Shown: piece by piece, positions 36,542-46,194 of the stretch
How positions within the stretch are numbered: position 1 is the stretch's first letter
How the letters are laid out: each line of letters starts with the position of its first letter
Assembly: GCF_007995095.1 (NCBI RefSeq)
Contig: NZ_VOPY01000003.1
Span: 1-64,000, forward strand
Origin: Flavisphingopyxis soli
GTDB lineage: Bacteria; Pseudomonadota; Alphaproteobacteria; Sphingomonadales; Sphingomonadaceae
Length of the DNA stretch: 64,000 bases
Direction of reading: 5' to 3'
Program-made: the position numbers and the translations under genes
Notes under the pieces: generated by a model
Databases searched by the model: none
The model's input: the letters and a program-made list of their open reading frames with translations, nothing else
What the model was told of the DNA's origin: nothing

Positions 36542-36619
36542 TGGATTCTCCGAAAGGGGGTTGATCGTGCGCCTCCTTAGCGGCGCGGTCGCTAAAGGAA
36601 AAGGCCTAGCCGCTGCGCT

Positions 36620-37492
36620 TCAGGTCTTGGCGCGATAGGTCTGATCGGCGGTCGGGAATGAACGCGACCTGACTTCGTCGGCATAGGTCGCGACCGCTTC
36701 CGAAATGCGCGTCGCAAGATCGTCATAGCGTTTGACGAAGCGCGCGGTGCGTTCGAACATGCCGAGCATGTCTTCGGTCACCAGCACCTGTCCGTCGCAC
36801 TTGGCCGATGCACCGATGCCGATCGTCGGAATATCGAGCGTCTGCGTCAGCGCGACGGCGATCGGCTCAAGCACGCCTTCGATGACAACAGCAAAGGCAC
36901 CCGCGTCGGACACTGCTCTGCCGTCAGCAACGATCTTGGCGTGTTCTTCCTGGCTCTTGCCGCGCGCCGCATAACCGCCGAGCGCATTGACCGCCTGCGG
37001 CGTCAGCCCGACATGCGCCATTACCGGGATGCCGCGCTCGGTCAGGAAGCGGATCGTTTCGGCCATCGCCTCGCCGCCTTCGAGCTTGACCGCTGCGGCG
37101 CCGGTTTCGGCGAGGACGCGGCTAGCCGAGGTGAACGCCTGCTCGGGCGAGGCCTCATAGCTGCCGAACGGCATGTCGATGACGACCAAGGCGTGAAAGC
37201 TGCCGCGCACGACCGCGGCGCCGTGCGCGCACATCATATCGAGGGTGACCGCCAGCGTCGAGGGCAGGCCGTAGATCACCTGGCCGAGCGAATCGCCGAC
37301 CAGCAGGAGGTCGCAATGCGGATCGAGCAATTGCGCCTGGCGCGCCGTATAGGCGGTCAGCATGACAAGCGGCTCGTCGGTCTTGCCTCCAAACTTGCGC
37401 CGCTTGATTGCCGGCACGGTCAGGCGTTTCATCGGTGCGGGAGTCGGCGTGGCACGGCTCGTCGCGGTGTCGATCTGATAGGTTGTGGACAT
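36620..37492 (-). CDS. panB: 3-methyl-2-oxobutanoate hydroxymethyltransferase
   Basis: PanB of 290 residues, the first committed enzyme of pantothenate synthesis. It has [49 protein letters not shown] and the C-terminal [16 protein letters not shown]. The Asp and Glu Mg ligands are in their usual places. Together with coaD it serves coenzyme A synthesis, though the genes are about 11 kb apart. Confidence 0.95.
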   Translation of the reverse strand: MSTTYQIDTATSRATPTPAPMKRLTVPAIKRRKFGGKTDEPLVMLTAYTARQAQLLDPHCDLLLVGDSLGQVIYGLPSTLAVTLDMMCAHGAAVVRGSFHALVVIDMPFGSYEASPEQAFTSASRVLAETGAAAVKLEGGEAMAETIRFLTERGIPVMAHVGLTPQAVNALGGYAARGKSQEEHAKIVADGRAVSDAGAFAVVIEGVLEPIAVALTQTLDIPTIGIGASAKCDGQVLVTEDMLGMFERTARFVKRYDDLATRISEAVATYADEVRSRSFPTADQTYRAKT

Positions 37493-37543
37493 GGTGCCAA
37501 CTGCTAGCGCCGATGCGCGCCCAACGCTAGCCCAGCCAGAATC

Positions 37544-37825
37544 CTAGCCGACCTCGACGCCCTTCCAGAACGCGATGCGTCCCTTGATTTCGGCAGCGGC
37601 CGCTTTGGGGTCGGGATAATACCAGGCGGCGTCGCGGTTGGTTTCGCCATCGACCTCGAGCGAATGATAATGCGCCTCGCCCTTCCACGGACAGTGCGAG
37701 GTCGTCGTGCTGTCGCGGAGGTATTCCTGCGCGACGCTGTCGCACGGGAAATAATGGTTTCCCTCGACAACCAATGTGTCGTCGCTCTCGGCGATCACCT
37801 TGCCGTTCCATTGCGCCCGGATCAT
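37544..37825 (-). CDS. DUF427 domain protein
   Basis: A 93-residue DUF427 protein with the family phrases AQWNGKVIAESDDTLVVEGNHYFP, TSHCPWKGEAHYHSLEVDG and YPDPKAAAAEIKGRIAFWKGVEV. The start at 37825 has a CAGGAG site. The family fold is a small beta-barrel; its role is unknown. It is divergent from ilvE. Confidence 0.88.
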   Translation of the reverse strand: MIRAQWNGKVIAESDDTLVVEGNHYFPCDSVAQEYLRDSTTTSHCPWKGEAHYHSLEVDGETNRDAAWYYPDPKAAAAEIKGRIAFWKGVEVG

Positions 37826-37916
37826 TGGGTTTCTCCTGCTTGCCCGCCGCACCCAACTTGCGCGGGCCGCCACGCTTTGGCAAGAGGCGCGCACGCCTCT
37901 CTCACGATGGAATCCC

Positions 37917-39020
37917 ATGCCCGACCGCGCTCCCGCTTTGCCTGCCCTTGCCATTGAGCCGCACCCCGCCCGGGTGTCCGACGCCGATCGCGCCGATCGG
38001 ATCGCCGATCCCGGTTTTGGCCGTATCTTCACCGATCACATGGCGTCGGCGGTCTGGAATACCGAGCAGGGCTGGCACGATGCCAGGATCACGCCGCGCG
38101 TCCCGTTGCAGATCGACCCGGCGACGTCGGTGCTGCATTATGCGCAGGAAATCTTCGAAGGCATGAAGGCCTATCGCACCGCCGACGGCGCGATGGCGCT
38201 GTTCCGGCCGCAGGAGAATGCGCGCCGCTTCAACGCCTCGGCGCGGCGCATGGCGATGCCCGAAATTCCCGAGGCGCTGTTCCTCGAAGCGGTCCGGCAG
38301 GTCGTCGCGACCGACGCCGACTGGTTCCCCGGCGTCCCCGGCGGCGCGCTCTATATCCGTCCCTTCATGTTCTCGAGCGACGTCCGACTCGGTGTCCGGC
38401 CGGCTTCCGAATACCGCTTCCTCGTCATCGTCTCGCCGGTCGGCAATTATTTCCGCGGCGATCCCACGGCGATCAAATTGTGGGTCAGCCGCAATTACGT
38501 CCGCGCTGCACCCGGCGGCACCGGCGAGGCGAAATGCGGCGGCAACTACGCCGGCAGCCTCGTCGCCCAGGCCGAGGCGATCGAGCGCGGCTGCGACCAG
38601 GTCGTCTACCTCGACGCGATCGAACGCAAATGGGTCGAGGAATTGGGCGGCATGAACCTGTTCTTCGTCATGGACGACGGCACGCTCGTCACCCCGCCGC
38701 TCGGTGGCACGATCCTGCCCGGCATCACCCGCGACAGCCTGATCACGATCGCGCGCGACGAGGGGCTGACGGTGCGCGAAGAACGCTATGGTATCGATCA
38801 GTGGCGCGCCGATGCGGCGAGTGGCCGGCTCGTCGAAAGTTTCGCCTGCGGGACCGCCGCGGTGGTCACCCCGGTCGGCGAAGTGCGCGACGGCGACAGC
38901 GTCTTCACGATCGGCTCGGGCGGCCCAGGCCAGCTGACCCAGCGGCTGCGCCAGCGGCTCGTCGATATCCAGTACGGCCGCGCGCCCGATCGCCACAACT
39001 GGGTCGAATCGATCGGATGA
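37917..39020 (+). CDS. ilvE: Branched-chain amino acid aminotransferase
   Basis: A 367-residue class IV aminotransferase, the last step in Val, Leu and Ile synthesis. The PLP lysine lies in AKCGGNYAGSL. Other blocks are HYAQEIFEGMKAYR, LYIRPFMFSSD, EELGGMNLFFV and ESFACGTAAVVTPVG. The start at 37917 is preferred to the long frame from 37776. Confidence 0.93.
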   Translation: MPDRAPALPALAIEPHPARVSDADRADRIADPGFGRIFTDHMASAVWNTEQGWHDARITPRVPLQIDPATSVLHYAQEIFEGMKAYRTADGAMALFRPQENARRFNASARRMAMPEIPEALFLEAVRQVVATDADWFPGVPGGALYIRPFMFSSDVRLGVRPASEYRFLVIVSPVGNYFRGDPTAIKLWVSRNYVRAAPGGTGEAKCGGNYAGSLVAQAEAIERGCDQVVYLDAIERKWVEELGGMNLFFVMDDGTLVTPPLGGTILPGITRDSLITIARDEGLTVREERYGIDQWRADAASGRLVESFACGTAAVVTPVGEVRDGDSVFTIGSGGPGQLTQRLRQRLVDIQYGRAPDRHNWVESIG

Positions 39021-39080
39021 ACCCCGGCGCCGCGTGCGCCGACGACGGCGTTGCCATCGCGACGGGGCCGCGATATGGGG

Positions 39081-39108
39081 CGCTTCACCGCGATCGATCG
39101 GTGAAGCG
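39081..39108. repeat. Perfect 10-bp inverted repeat upstream of tRNA-Gln
   Basis: CGCTTCACCG and CGGTGAAGCG flank an 8-base spacer (CGATCGAT). The hairpin ends 3 bases before the tRNA-Gln 5' end and 60 bases after ilvE. It has no U-tract, so it is not a clear terminator. It might be an RNA stop or pause, or mark a tRNA processing end. Confidence 0.5.
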
Positions 39109-39111
39109 TGA

Positions 39112-39186
39112 TGGGGCGTAGCCAAGCGGTAAGGCACCGGTTTTTGGTATCGGCATGCGCAGGTTCGAATCCTGCCGCCCCAGCCA
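39112..39186 (+). tRNA. tRNA-Gln (anticodon TTG)
   Basis: Acceptor stem TGGGGCG/CGCCCCA, D-arm, anticodon stem CCGGT/ATCGG with a 7-base loop holding TTG (Gln codon CAA), T-arm GCAGG-TTCGAAT-CCTGC and encoded CCA. All four arms fit a standard cloverleaf. Confidence 0.95.
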
Positions 39187-39284
39187 CCCTTTAAGGGTCG
39201 CGCAAGCATCTGAGAAATAATCGATTTCTGAGCGACAATCAACGACGCCGAGGAACTCGCGCGCGCCGAAGCGCTCTGGCGCGT

Positions 39285-40472
39285 CTAGAAGCTGACCGCC
39301 TCGACCATCACGCCTGCCTCGATCGCGTCTGTGTCGGCGCGCCGTCGCAGCAGCAGGTCGGCGGCGGCGAGGCTTCGCTGGGCGCCCGAATCCTGATTGT
39401 CGAGCGGCACGGCGCGGCCGTCCTTCCACGCCGCACGGACAAAGGTCTCGCGCGATCCGCACGGTGGCAGGGCGGCGGCGAGCGCGATGGATTTCCAGCG
39501 CAGCGCCTCGCCGGGATCGCGCCCGCATAGCCCCGCGATCAGCGGGGCGAGCAACAGCCGCGCGGTCACCATCGCCGATGTCGGGTTGCCGGGCAGTCCC
39601 ATCACCAGCGCGCCGCCCGCCCGGCCCAACCAGACCGGCTTGCCCGGCTTGATCGCGACCTTGGAGAAAATGAGGTCGAGCCCCTGGCGCTCGAACATCG
39701 CCTTGGCGAAATCCTTTTCGCCGACCGATGCGCCACCGGTGACGATGACGAGGTCGGCCGAGGCGACGGCATCCTCCGCGGCACGTTCCATCGCCGCCAG
39801 CTCGTCGGGCAGGCGGATCGCGCCAAGACTGTGCGCGCCCCATCTGTGCGCCAGCGCGCCGACCCCCAGCGAGACGCTTTCGGGAACCGCTCCCGCACGG
39901 TGCTTTGCCTCGCCCGGCGCGGCCAGTTCGTCGCCGGTGCCGAGCAGCATGATGCGTGGTCGCCGCCAGCAGGCAACCTCGGCAACGTCGCCCCCGGCGA
40001 TCGCGACCAGCTCGCGATAGCCGATCCTGCGGTTCGCCTCGAGCAGCAGCGCGCCGCGTTCGAAATCGCCGCCGCGCGGGCGGATATGACGGACTGGCGA
40101 GAGCGGCCGCGCGAACCCCGCTGTGTCGCCGTCGGTTTCGACATGTTCCTGGATCACGACGCGGTCGGCGCCGAGCGGGACCGGCGCGCCGGTAAAGATG
40201 CGCACGCACGTCCCGGCTGCCAGCGTCCCGCCGCTGCCGCTGCCGGCGAAATTGCGCGTCGCAACCGGTAAGCGCGCGGGCAGGGCGGAAAGGTCGGCGT
40301 CGCGCACCGCATAGCCGTCCATTGCCGACACGTCGCACCACGGCGAATCGACCTCGGCATGGACTGCGGCGGCCAACGTGCGCCCCTCGGCCTCGCCGAT
40401 CGGGATCACCGCACTCCCGGTCGGGCACGCGACCGCGCGTACCGCTGCGAATGCCTCGTCGAAGCTGATCAT
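39285..40472 (-). CDS. moeA: Molybdopterin molybdotransferase MoeA
   Basis: A 395-residue MoeA, which inserts molybdate into adenylated molybdopterin. Family blocks are SAMDGYAVR, RIFTGAPVPLGADRVVIQEHV, LGTGDELAAPGE, VTGGASVGEKDF, KPGKPVWLG and MGLPGNPTSAMV. The ATG at 40472 overlaps the moaB stop by 4 bases. It ends the moaD-moaE-moaB-moeA operon. Confidence 0.94.
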   Translation of the reverse strand: MISFDEAFAAVRAVACPTGSAVIPIGEAEGRTLAAAVHAEVDSPWCDVSAMDGYAVRDADLSALPARLPVATRNFAGSGSGGTLAAGTCVRIFTGAPVPLGADRVVIQEHVETDGDTAGFARPLSPVRHIRPRGGDFERGALLLEANRRIGYRELVAIAGGDVAEVACWRRPRIMLLGTGDELAAPGEAKHRAGAVPESVSLGVGALAHRWGAHSLGAIRLPDELAAMERAAEDAVASADLVIVTGGASVGEKDFAKAMFERQGLDLIFSKVAIKPGKPVWLGRAGGALVMGLPGNPTSAMVTARLLLAPLIAGLCGRDPGEALRWKSIALAAALPPCGSRETFVRAAWKDGRAVPLDNQDSGAQRSLAAADLLLRRRADTDAIEAGVMVEAVSF

Positions 40473-41005
40473 GCGCACACCGCCCGCAGGCGCGGGATCT
40501 GCCCGGCGAGCGAACAGGGGCGATAGCGGCTATCGAGTTCGTCGCGCAGGACCATCGTCCAGCCGTCGCGACAGGCACCGGTCGATCCCGGCAGGCAGAA
40601 CACGAAACTGTCGCCGACCTGCCCGGCACAGGCGCGCGATTGCAACGTCGACAGGCCCACGGTTTCGCGGCTCGCCAGATGGAACAGCACCGAAAACCCG
40701 TCCATCTCGCGCCGGAACAGGGGGCGGATCGCCTCGGGCGTCACGTCGCGCGGTGAAAAGCCGGTGCCGCCGGTTGTCAGGATGACGTCGATCGCCGGAT
40801 CATCGGCCCATTGCGTGACCTGCGCGGCGATCGCTTCGGCTGTGTCGACCACGATTGCCCGCCCGGCCAAGGCATGTCCGGCCGCGACGAGGCTGTCCGC
40901 CAGATATCCGCCCGAACTGTCGTTGCTCGCGTTGCGCGTGTCGGACACGGTCAGCACCGCGATATTGAGTGGATGGAATTCCAGCGTGTCATCGATCCCG
41001 GCCAT
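40469..41005 (-). CDS. moaB: Molybdopterin adenylyltransferase-type protein MoaB
   Basis: A 178-residue protein of the MogA/MoaB family. Family blocks are NIAVLTVSDTRNASND, TTGGTGFSPRDVTPEAIRPLF and CLPGSTGACRDGWTMVL. MoaB-type proteins adenylylate molybdopterin in some bacteria. The TAATG overlap with moaE is visible, with the MoaE stop at 41005. A GGGAG site precedes the ATG. No moaA or moaC is present in the window. Confidence 0.92.
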   Translation of the reverse strand: MAGIDDTLEFHPLNIAVLTVSDTRNASNDSSGGYLADSLVAAGHALAGRAIVVDTAEAIAAQVTQWADDPAIDVILTTGGTGFSPRDVTPEAIRPLFRREMDGFSVLFHLASRETVGLSTLQSRACAGQVGDSFVFCLPGSTGACRDGWTMVLRDELDSRYRPCSLAGQIPRLRAVCA

Positions 41006-41469
41006 TATTGCTCCCATCTTGCGTGTGCTGCGTGATCCTCGGCGCGCGGTTCGATCCAGGCCGAGCCCGAGGGGCGATCCTCGCGTTTCCAGAAGACCGC
41101 ATCGGTCTTCAACCGATCGATCATGTATTCGACCGCCTCGATCGCTGCGCGGCGATGCGCCGAGGCTGCAGCGACCAGAACGATCGGCTCGCCGGGCAAT
41201 ACCACGCCGCAGCGATGGATGACGAGACGGTAATCGCAGCCAAAGCGGGCGGCAGCATCGACAATCTCGCGCATCGAGGACAACGTCATACGCGGATGAT
41301 GGTCGAGGAACATCGCGTCGACCGGCTCGCCGTTGCTGCTCAACGGGCGCGCCGTGCCGGTAAAGCTCGAAATGGCGCCCGCGCCCTGCGCCGCTTGGGC
41401 GAATTGCCTCAGCTCCTCCCAAGGGTCGAATGAGGATTCGGCCAACCGGCATGTCAAAATCACCGTCAT
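41005..41469 (-). CDS. moaE: Molybdopterin synthase catalytic subunit MoaE
   Basis: A 154-residue MoaE, partner of MoaD in forming the dithiolene of molybdopterin. Family blocks are GAISSFTGTAR, FLDHHPRMT, HRCGVVLPGEPIVLVAAASAHR and KTDAVFWKRE, which includes the active-site lysine. It overlaps moaD by 4 bases. Confidence 0.94.
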   Translation of the reverse strand: MTVILTCRLAESSFDPWEELRQFAQAAQGAGAISSFTGTARPLSSNGEPVDAMFLDHHPRMTLSSMREIVDAAARFGCDYRLVIHRCGVVLPGEPIVLVAAASAHRRAAIEAVEYMIDRLKTDAVFWKREDRPSGSAWIEPRAEDHAAHARWEQ

Positions 41470-41711
41470 CCCCCCGACAGCGGCGGAAAAAACTCGACCC
41501 GCTCGACGCCCGCGATCGAATGGCTGTCATTGACCATTGCATCGGCGATGCAGGCGCGCAGCCTGGCCTCGCCCAATGCACCGGCCGCAGCGGGAAAATG
41601 TTCGGCGAGCAGCCGCCGCAGCCCGGCCACCGTGGCGGTCGAAGCGGGGATTTCGATCTCGACCTCTCGGCCAATGACGTCACCCATTTTTCCGAAGAAA
41701 CAAATCCGCAT
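41466..41711 (-). CDS. moaD: Molybdopterin synthase sulfur carrier subunit MoaD
   Basis: An 81-residue ubiquitin-like MoaD ending in GG, the site of thiocarboxylation, preceded by FFPPLS. The start at 41711 has a strong GGAGGTGGG site. It begins the Moco operon. Confidence 0.93.
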   Translation of the reverse strand: MRICFFGKMGDVIGREVEIEIPASTATVAGLRRLLAEHFPAAAGALGEARLRACIADAMVNDSHSIAGVERVEFFPPLSGG

Positions 41712-41912
41712 TGCCCACCTCCAATGGCGCTGTAGTCCCACCGCGCTGTCCCCGAACTGACTGAGATCAATTCATCGCCGTTGCATCGCGCCAGCGCGCT
41801 TTGCACGACATCGTCTTCGGCCTTGTCGCACGGCTTGCGATCGTGCTGATAGCCTTCGAGCAATGCTGACCGGTTTCGGTCATCCTGATAGAGCAGAGGA
41901 GCCGCCGTCACC

Positions 41913-42611
41913 ATGACGCTAACCAGCGACTTACGATCCGAGCGCAACCTGCCGCTCCGCCCGATCCTGCTGATCGGCACGGTGTCGGCGATGGTCCTCA
42001 TGTTCCTGTGGCTTTGGTTCGAGGTCGCCGAGGGCGACCTCAAGGCGATCGACACGTCGCTGTTGCTCGCGTTTCGTACCCCCGGAGACCTTCATACGAT
42101 GGCGGGTCCGGTGTGGCTGCGCCAGACGATGCTCGATCTGACCACGCTCGGCAGCGCGACGATGTTGACCATCGTGATCATCGGCTCGGCCAGTTTCATG
42201 GCGTTGAAAAAGGCCTATCGGACGTCGCTGATCCTGCTCGGCGCGACGATCAGCGGGAGTGTCGCGGTGGCGCTGCTCAAGGGGTTTTTCGTTCGCCCGC
42301 GGCCGATCCTTGTCGACCATCTGGTGATCGAGCATTCGGCCAGCTTCCCCAGCGGCCACGCGGCCAATTCGGCGATCGTCTATCTGACCATCGCGGCGCT
42401 GTTCATGCGGATCGAACCCGATCTGCGGACCCGCCTGTTCGTCCTGATGGCGGCAATCCTCCTCACACTGGCAATCGGGATATCGCGTGTCGCGCTCGGC
42501 GTGCACTGGCCGAGCGACGTCCTCGCGGGCTGGATGTTCGGCGCGGCCTGGGCCAGCCTGTGGGCGCTTGTCGTCAAGCTGCCGCGTGCGGCGGATCCCG
42601 CGGTCGCGTGA
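41913..42611 (+). CDS. PAP2 family membrane phosphatase
   Basis: A 232-residue integral-membrane phosphatase of the PAP2 (type 2 phosphatidic acid phosphatase) family. The three motifs are complete: KGFFVRPRP, PSGH in SFPSGHAANSA, and SRVALGVHWPSD. It has about five or six helices. Possible substrates are lipid phosphates such as undecaprenyl pyrophosphate or phosphatidate. It is divergent from the Moco operon. Confidence 0.9.
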   Translation: MTLTSDLRSERNLPLRPILLIGTVSAMVLMFLWLWFEVAEGDLKAIDTSLLLAFRTPGDLHTMAGPVWLRQTMLDLTTLGSATMLTIVIIGSASFMALKKAYRTSLILLGATISGSVAVALLKGFFVRPRPILVDHLVIEHSASFPSGHAANSAIVYLTIAALFMRIEPDLRTRLFVLMAAILLTLAIGISRVALGVHWPSDVLAGWMFGAAWASLWALVVKLPRAADPAVA

Positions 42612-42732
42612 GTGTATCGCAGGGCAGCCGGCGATACGAGACGTTCAGCAACCGTAGCGCGTTTGAAGGTCCTGCTTTTGATCGTGCCTTATCGAGCTGG
42701 CATTTCCTTGCCACCGCGCTAGGTACGTCGGC

Positions 42733-43314
42733 GTGAGCAGTTTCGCATCCTCGACCGGCGATAGCGACCGTCAGCGCCTCGTCGAGGCGCTCGAGCAGGT
42801 CGCGCGCGGCGACCGGGCGGCGCTGCGATCGGTCTATGACGCGACCTCGGCGAAGCTTTTCGGCATTTGCCTTCGTATCTCCCGTGATCGGGAGTTGGCG
42901 GAGGATGTGTTGCAGGACGTTTACGTAAAGGTCTGGCGCCGCGCCGGGCGGTTCGATCCCGCCAAGGCGAGCCCGATCACGTGGCTCGCGGCCATCGCGC
43001 GCAACACTGCAATCGATGCGATCCGTAAACGCGGTCGCCGCGACGAGGTATCCGATGATGTCCTCGCCGACTTCGAAGACTCCGCGCCGCGTGCCGATGC
43101 ACTGGTCGAACAGGGACAGGACAGCGCGCGCGTCGTCGATTGTCTCGACACGCTCGAAGGCGAACAGAAACGCTCGATCCGCGAGGCCTTTTTCGGCGGC
43201 TTTACCTATTCCGAACTCGCCGACCGGCGCGGCGTGCCGCTGGGAACGATGAAAAGCTGGATCCGCCGCGGTCTGGCGAGAATGAAGGAGTGCCTCGGCG
43301 ATGACCGACCCTGA
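42733..43314 (+). CDS. ECF sigma factor of the RpoE/SigK type
   Basis: A 193-residue ECF sigma factor with region 2 RDRELAEDVLQDVYVKVWRRA and region 4 LEGEQKRSIREAFFGGFTYSELADRRGVPLGTMKSWIRRGLARMKE. The start is a GTG (MSSFASSTGD). It overlaps the anti-sigma gene by 14 bases, the usual sigma/anti-sigma pairing. No promoter is clear. Confidence 0.9.
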   Translation: MSSFASSTGDSDRQRLVEALEQVARGDRAALRSVYDATSAKLFGICLRISRDRELAEDVLQDVYVKVWRRAGRFDPAKASPITWLAAIARNTAIDAIRKRGRRDEVSDDVLADFEDSAPRADALVEQGQDSARVVDCLDTLEGEQKRSIREAFFGGFTYSELADRRGVPLGTMKSWIRRGLARMKECLGDDRP

Positions 43315-44059
43315 CGCTCCCGAAGGTTTCGATCCCGTCGTGCTGGCGGGTGAATATGCGCTCGGCCTGCTCGAGGGCGCCGAGCTTGCCGACGCCAAGC
43401 GTCGCGTGCTCGCCGATCCCGGCTTTGCCGCGCAGGCGGCCTATTGGGATGCCCATTTCGCCGGCTTGCTCGACACGCAGGCGGACGGATCGCTGCAATC
43501 GCCCCCGGCCGAGCTGTGGCGCGCGATCGATCGGCGGCTCGCCGCCGATGCGTCAGGCGGCGAGGTTGCGCGGCTCGCCGAACGACGCCCGGCCACGAGG
43601 CGCTGGAACCTGGCCGCGATGGTCTCGGCAGCAGCGCTGGCAGGCGTTGCACTGCTGCTTTACGTCGGCACGCCCGACCTCATGGGCGGAGATCCCGCGG
43701 CGCCGGCTCAGGCTTCGCCCCAGTTGATTGCCCAGCTCAACGGCGACGAAGGCGGCGCCGCGCTCACTACGCGAATCGATCCGGTGACGAAACGCATGGC
43801 GATGAAAGCCACGAAAATGGGCGTCGAACTCGCCGACAACATGGCTCCCGAGCTGTGGATCATCCCCGCCGGCGGAACGCCGCATTCGCTCGGGATGCTC
43901 CCGGCCAATGGCGCGCAGGAACGAGACCTGACCAGTGCCGAGGCGGCGATGGCAGTCGAGGGTGCGATGCTGGCAATCACCTACGAGCCGCGCCAGGGCG
44001 TACCGCACAGCGCGCCGAGCTCGGCCCCCGTCATGGCGGCGGCACTCGTCGAAATCTGA
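43301..44059 (+). CDS. RskA-type transmembrane anti-sigma factor
   Basis: A 252-residue single-span protein. An N-terminal cytoplasmic sigma-binding helix region (PVVLAGEYALGLLEGAELADAKR) is followed by one TM helix (about 104-121, LAAMVSAAALAGVALLLYVG) and an RskA-like extracytoplasmic domain with ELWIIPAGGTPHSLGML. It probably holds the adjacent ECF sigma factor inactive until regulated proteolysis. Confidence 0.88.
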   Translation: MTDPDAPEGFDPVVLAGEYALGLLEGAELADAKRRVLADPGFAAQAAYWDAHFAGLLDTQADGSLQSPPAELWRAIDRRLAADASGGEVARLAERRPATRRWNLAAMVSAAALAGVALLLYVGTPDLMGGDPAAPAQASPQLIAQLNGDEGGAALTTRIDPVTKRMAMKATKMGVELADNMAPELWIIPAGGTPHSLGMLPANGAQERDLTSAEAAMAVEGAMLAITYEPRQGVPHSAPSSAPVMAAALVEI

Positions 44060-44236
44060 TTGCGGCGCGGCGGTGTCCGAATGCGCGACGCTGCATCCGG
44101 ATCGCGACGGCGGGCGTAGCTTGCCTGTCCCGTCCGTTCTCCATGACTGGAACCTATGTCCCTGTATGGGTTTCGGGTGACGGGCGGGGCGTTCAGCACC
44201 GACAATTTCGACCAGGCACAGCGATCGCGTTTCAGG

Positions 44237-45484
44237 TTATTCGCTGCGGAGCGCCTCGATCGGTGACAGGCGCGACGCGCGGACCGCCGGCCAGCCGCCG
44301 AAAATCAACCCGATCAGCGCCGAAAACAGGATCGCGCCGATGCTCGTCGCGATGCCGATCGGTGCGGGGAAATCGACCGCCTTTTCGAATGCCGCTGCCG
44401 CTGCGATCGCCAGGATCAGGCCGATCACCCCGCCGATCATGCACAATACCGCCGCCTCGACGAGGAACTGGTTGCGGATGTCGCTGCGTTTGGCGCCAAG
44501 CGCCATGCGCAGGCCGATCTCGCGCGTTCGTTCGGTCACGCTGACGAGCATGATGTTCATGATGCCGATGCCGCCGACAAGCAGCGAGATCGATGCGATC
44601 GCGACGAGTACTGCCTGGAAGATCGCGGTCACCTGCGCGGTTTCCTGCATGAATTCCTCGGTCGTGCGGATCGTGAAGGGGCTGATCTCCTTGTCGCGGA
44701 CGCGATAGCGATCGCGCATCAGCCGGGTCATCTCGCGTTTCGCGGTGCGTAACGAGAATCCGTCCTGAAAGCCGACGAACAGCATGTGGAGATCGTCGGG
44801 CCCGGCGAGCGTGTCGGTGGCGAAACGCTGGCGTGCGGTGCTGATCGGGACGATCGCGATGTCGTCATTGTCGTTGCCGAAACTCGATCCCTTCGATTCG
44901 AGTATGCCGATAATCGTGAACGGCACGCGGTTGACGCGTACGCGTTCGCCCACGGGATCGAAATCGCCGTACAGTTTCTTGGCGACCGTCGGGCCAAGCA
45001 CGATGACGCGCGACGCCGAATTGACGTCGGCATCGGTGATGAAGCGGCCCCGTTCGGCGGTAATGTTCGACACGATGCCGTATCCGGGCGTCGCGCCGAT
45101 GGCGGCGGTCGATGCGTTGCGTCCCGTCGCGACGAGCTGGATCGACGATCGCAATTGCGGTGCGATCGCGCTGACGCCGTCGATTTCGCGCTCGATCGCG
45201 CGGGCATCGCGCATCGTCAGCCGTCCGCGATCCTCGGTCCCGCGGCCGCCCTCGGTATCGGGGCGCGGAAACACCAGCGCCATGTTCGAACCGAGCGAAT
45301 TGATCGATTCCATCACCGACACCTTGGCGCCCGACCCGACCGCGACCGCCAGCGTCACCGCGAGCACGCCGATCATCACGCCAAGCGTCGTCAGGATGGA
45401 TCGCATCAGGTTGGTGCGAAGCGCGGTCAGCGCGATCGCGACATTGATGCCGTAACTGCTCAGCCGTGTCGCGATGCTCGTCAT
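44237..45484 (-). CDS. MacB-like ABC transporter permease
   Basis: A 415-residue FtsX-like permease with one N-terminal TM helix (about 28-52), a periplasmic MacB-type domain and three C-terminal TM helices that contain GGIGIMNIMLVSVTERTREIGLRMALGAK. It overlaps the ATPase gene by 4 bases. The system may export a small molecule, peptide or lipoprotein; the cargo is not evident. Confidence 0.9.
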   Translation of the reverse strand: MTSIATRLSSYGINVAIALTALRTNLMRSILTTLGVMIGVLAVTLAVAVGSGAKVSVMESINSLGSNMALVFPRPDTEGGRGTEDRGRLTMRDARAIEREIDGVSAIAPQLRSSIQLVATGRNASTAAIGATPGYGIVSNITAERGRFITDADVNSASRVIVLGPTVAKKLYGDFDPVGERVRVNRVPFTIIGILESKGSSFGNDNDDIAIVPISTARQRFATDTLAGPDDLHMLFVGFQDGFSLRTAKREMTRLMRDRYRVRDKEISPFTIRTTEEFMQETAQVTAIFQAVLVAIASISLLVGGIGIMNIMLVSVTERTREIGLRMALGAKRSDIRNQFLVEAAVLCMIGGVIGLILAIAAAAAFEKAVDFPAPIGIATSIGAILFSALIGLIFGGWPAVRASRLSPIEALRSE

Positions 45485-46194
45485 GCGGCGCGTCCGCGGC
45501 GGCGGTTGGCGACCGGACCGTCCTCGATCACTTCGCCGTCCCTGAACACGATCCGCCGCGCGGCGTAATCGGCGATGTCGGCTTCGTGCGTGACCAGGAC
45601 GACGGTGATGCCTTCATCGTTGAGCGTCTGGAAGACGTGCATGATCTCTTCGGAGGTGTGCGTGTCGAGCGCGCCGGTCGGTTCGTCGGCGAGCAGCATC
45701 AGCGGGTTGGTGACGAGCGCGCGGGCGATCGCGACGCGCTGCTGCTGGCCGCCCGACAGCTTGGCAGGCGAATGGTCGAGCCGGTCGGCGAGCCCCATCT
45801 GCGTCAGCGTCGCGCGGGCGCGTTCGCGCCTCGCCTCGCCGCTGACCCCGGCATAGATCAATGGCACCGCGACATTGTCGAGCGCGCTGGTCCGCGCGAG
45901 CAGGTTGAACTGCTGGAAGACGAAGCCGATCTTGCTATTGCGCAGCTCGGCCATCGCGTCGCTCGTCATCTCGCGCGTCGCGATGCCGTCGATCAGAACC
46001 TCGCCCGAGCTTGGCACGTCGAGGCAGCCGATCATGTTCATGAAGGTCGACTTGCCCGATCCGCTCGCCCCCATGATCGCGACGAACTCGCCGCGTTCGA
46101 TCTTGAGCGACACATGGTTGACCGCGTGGACGGTTTCGCCGCCCAGCACGTATTCCTTGACCAGGTCCTGCGTTTCTACGAGCGGCGGCACCAT
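45481..46194 (-). CDS. MacB/LolD-like ABC transporter ATP-binding protein
   Basis: A 237-residue ATPase with Walker [10 protein letters not shown], signature [15 protein letters not shown] and Walker [12 protein letters not shown], then a D-loop and switch His in LVTHE. The start at 46194 overlaps the stop of the upstream adaptor gene (TGATG). It belongs to the adaptor-ATPase-permease operon. Confidence 0.93.
   Translation of the reverse strand: MVPPLVETQDLVKEYVLGGETVHAVNHVSLKIERGEFVAIMGASGSGKSTFMNMIGCLDVPSSGEVLIDGIATREMTSDAMAELRNSKIGFVFQQFNLLARTSALDNVAVPLIYAGVSGEARRERARATLTQMGLADRLDHSPAKLSGGQQQRVAIARALVTNPLMLLADEPTGALDTHTSEEIMHVFQTLNDEGITVVLVTHEADIADYAARRIVFRDGEVIEDGPVANRRRGRAA

Noticed and set aside
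39244-39288. A short frame ending ELARAEALWRV before a TAG, downstream of tRNA-Gln
   Set aside because: It looks like a gene tail, but there is a stop just upstream and it overlaps the end of moeA, so no gene or remnant can be supported.
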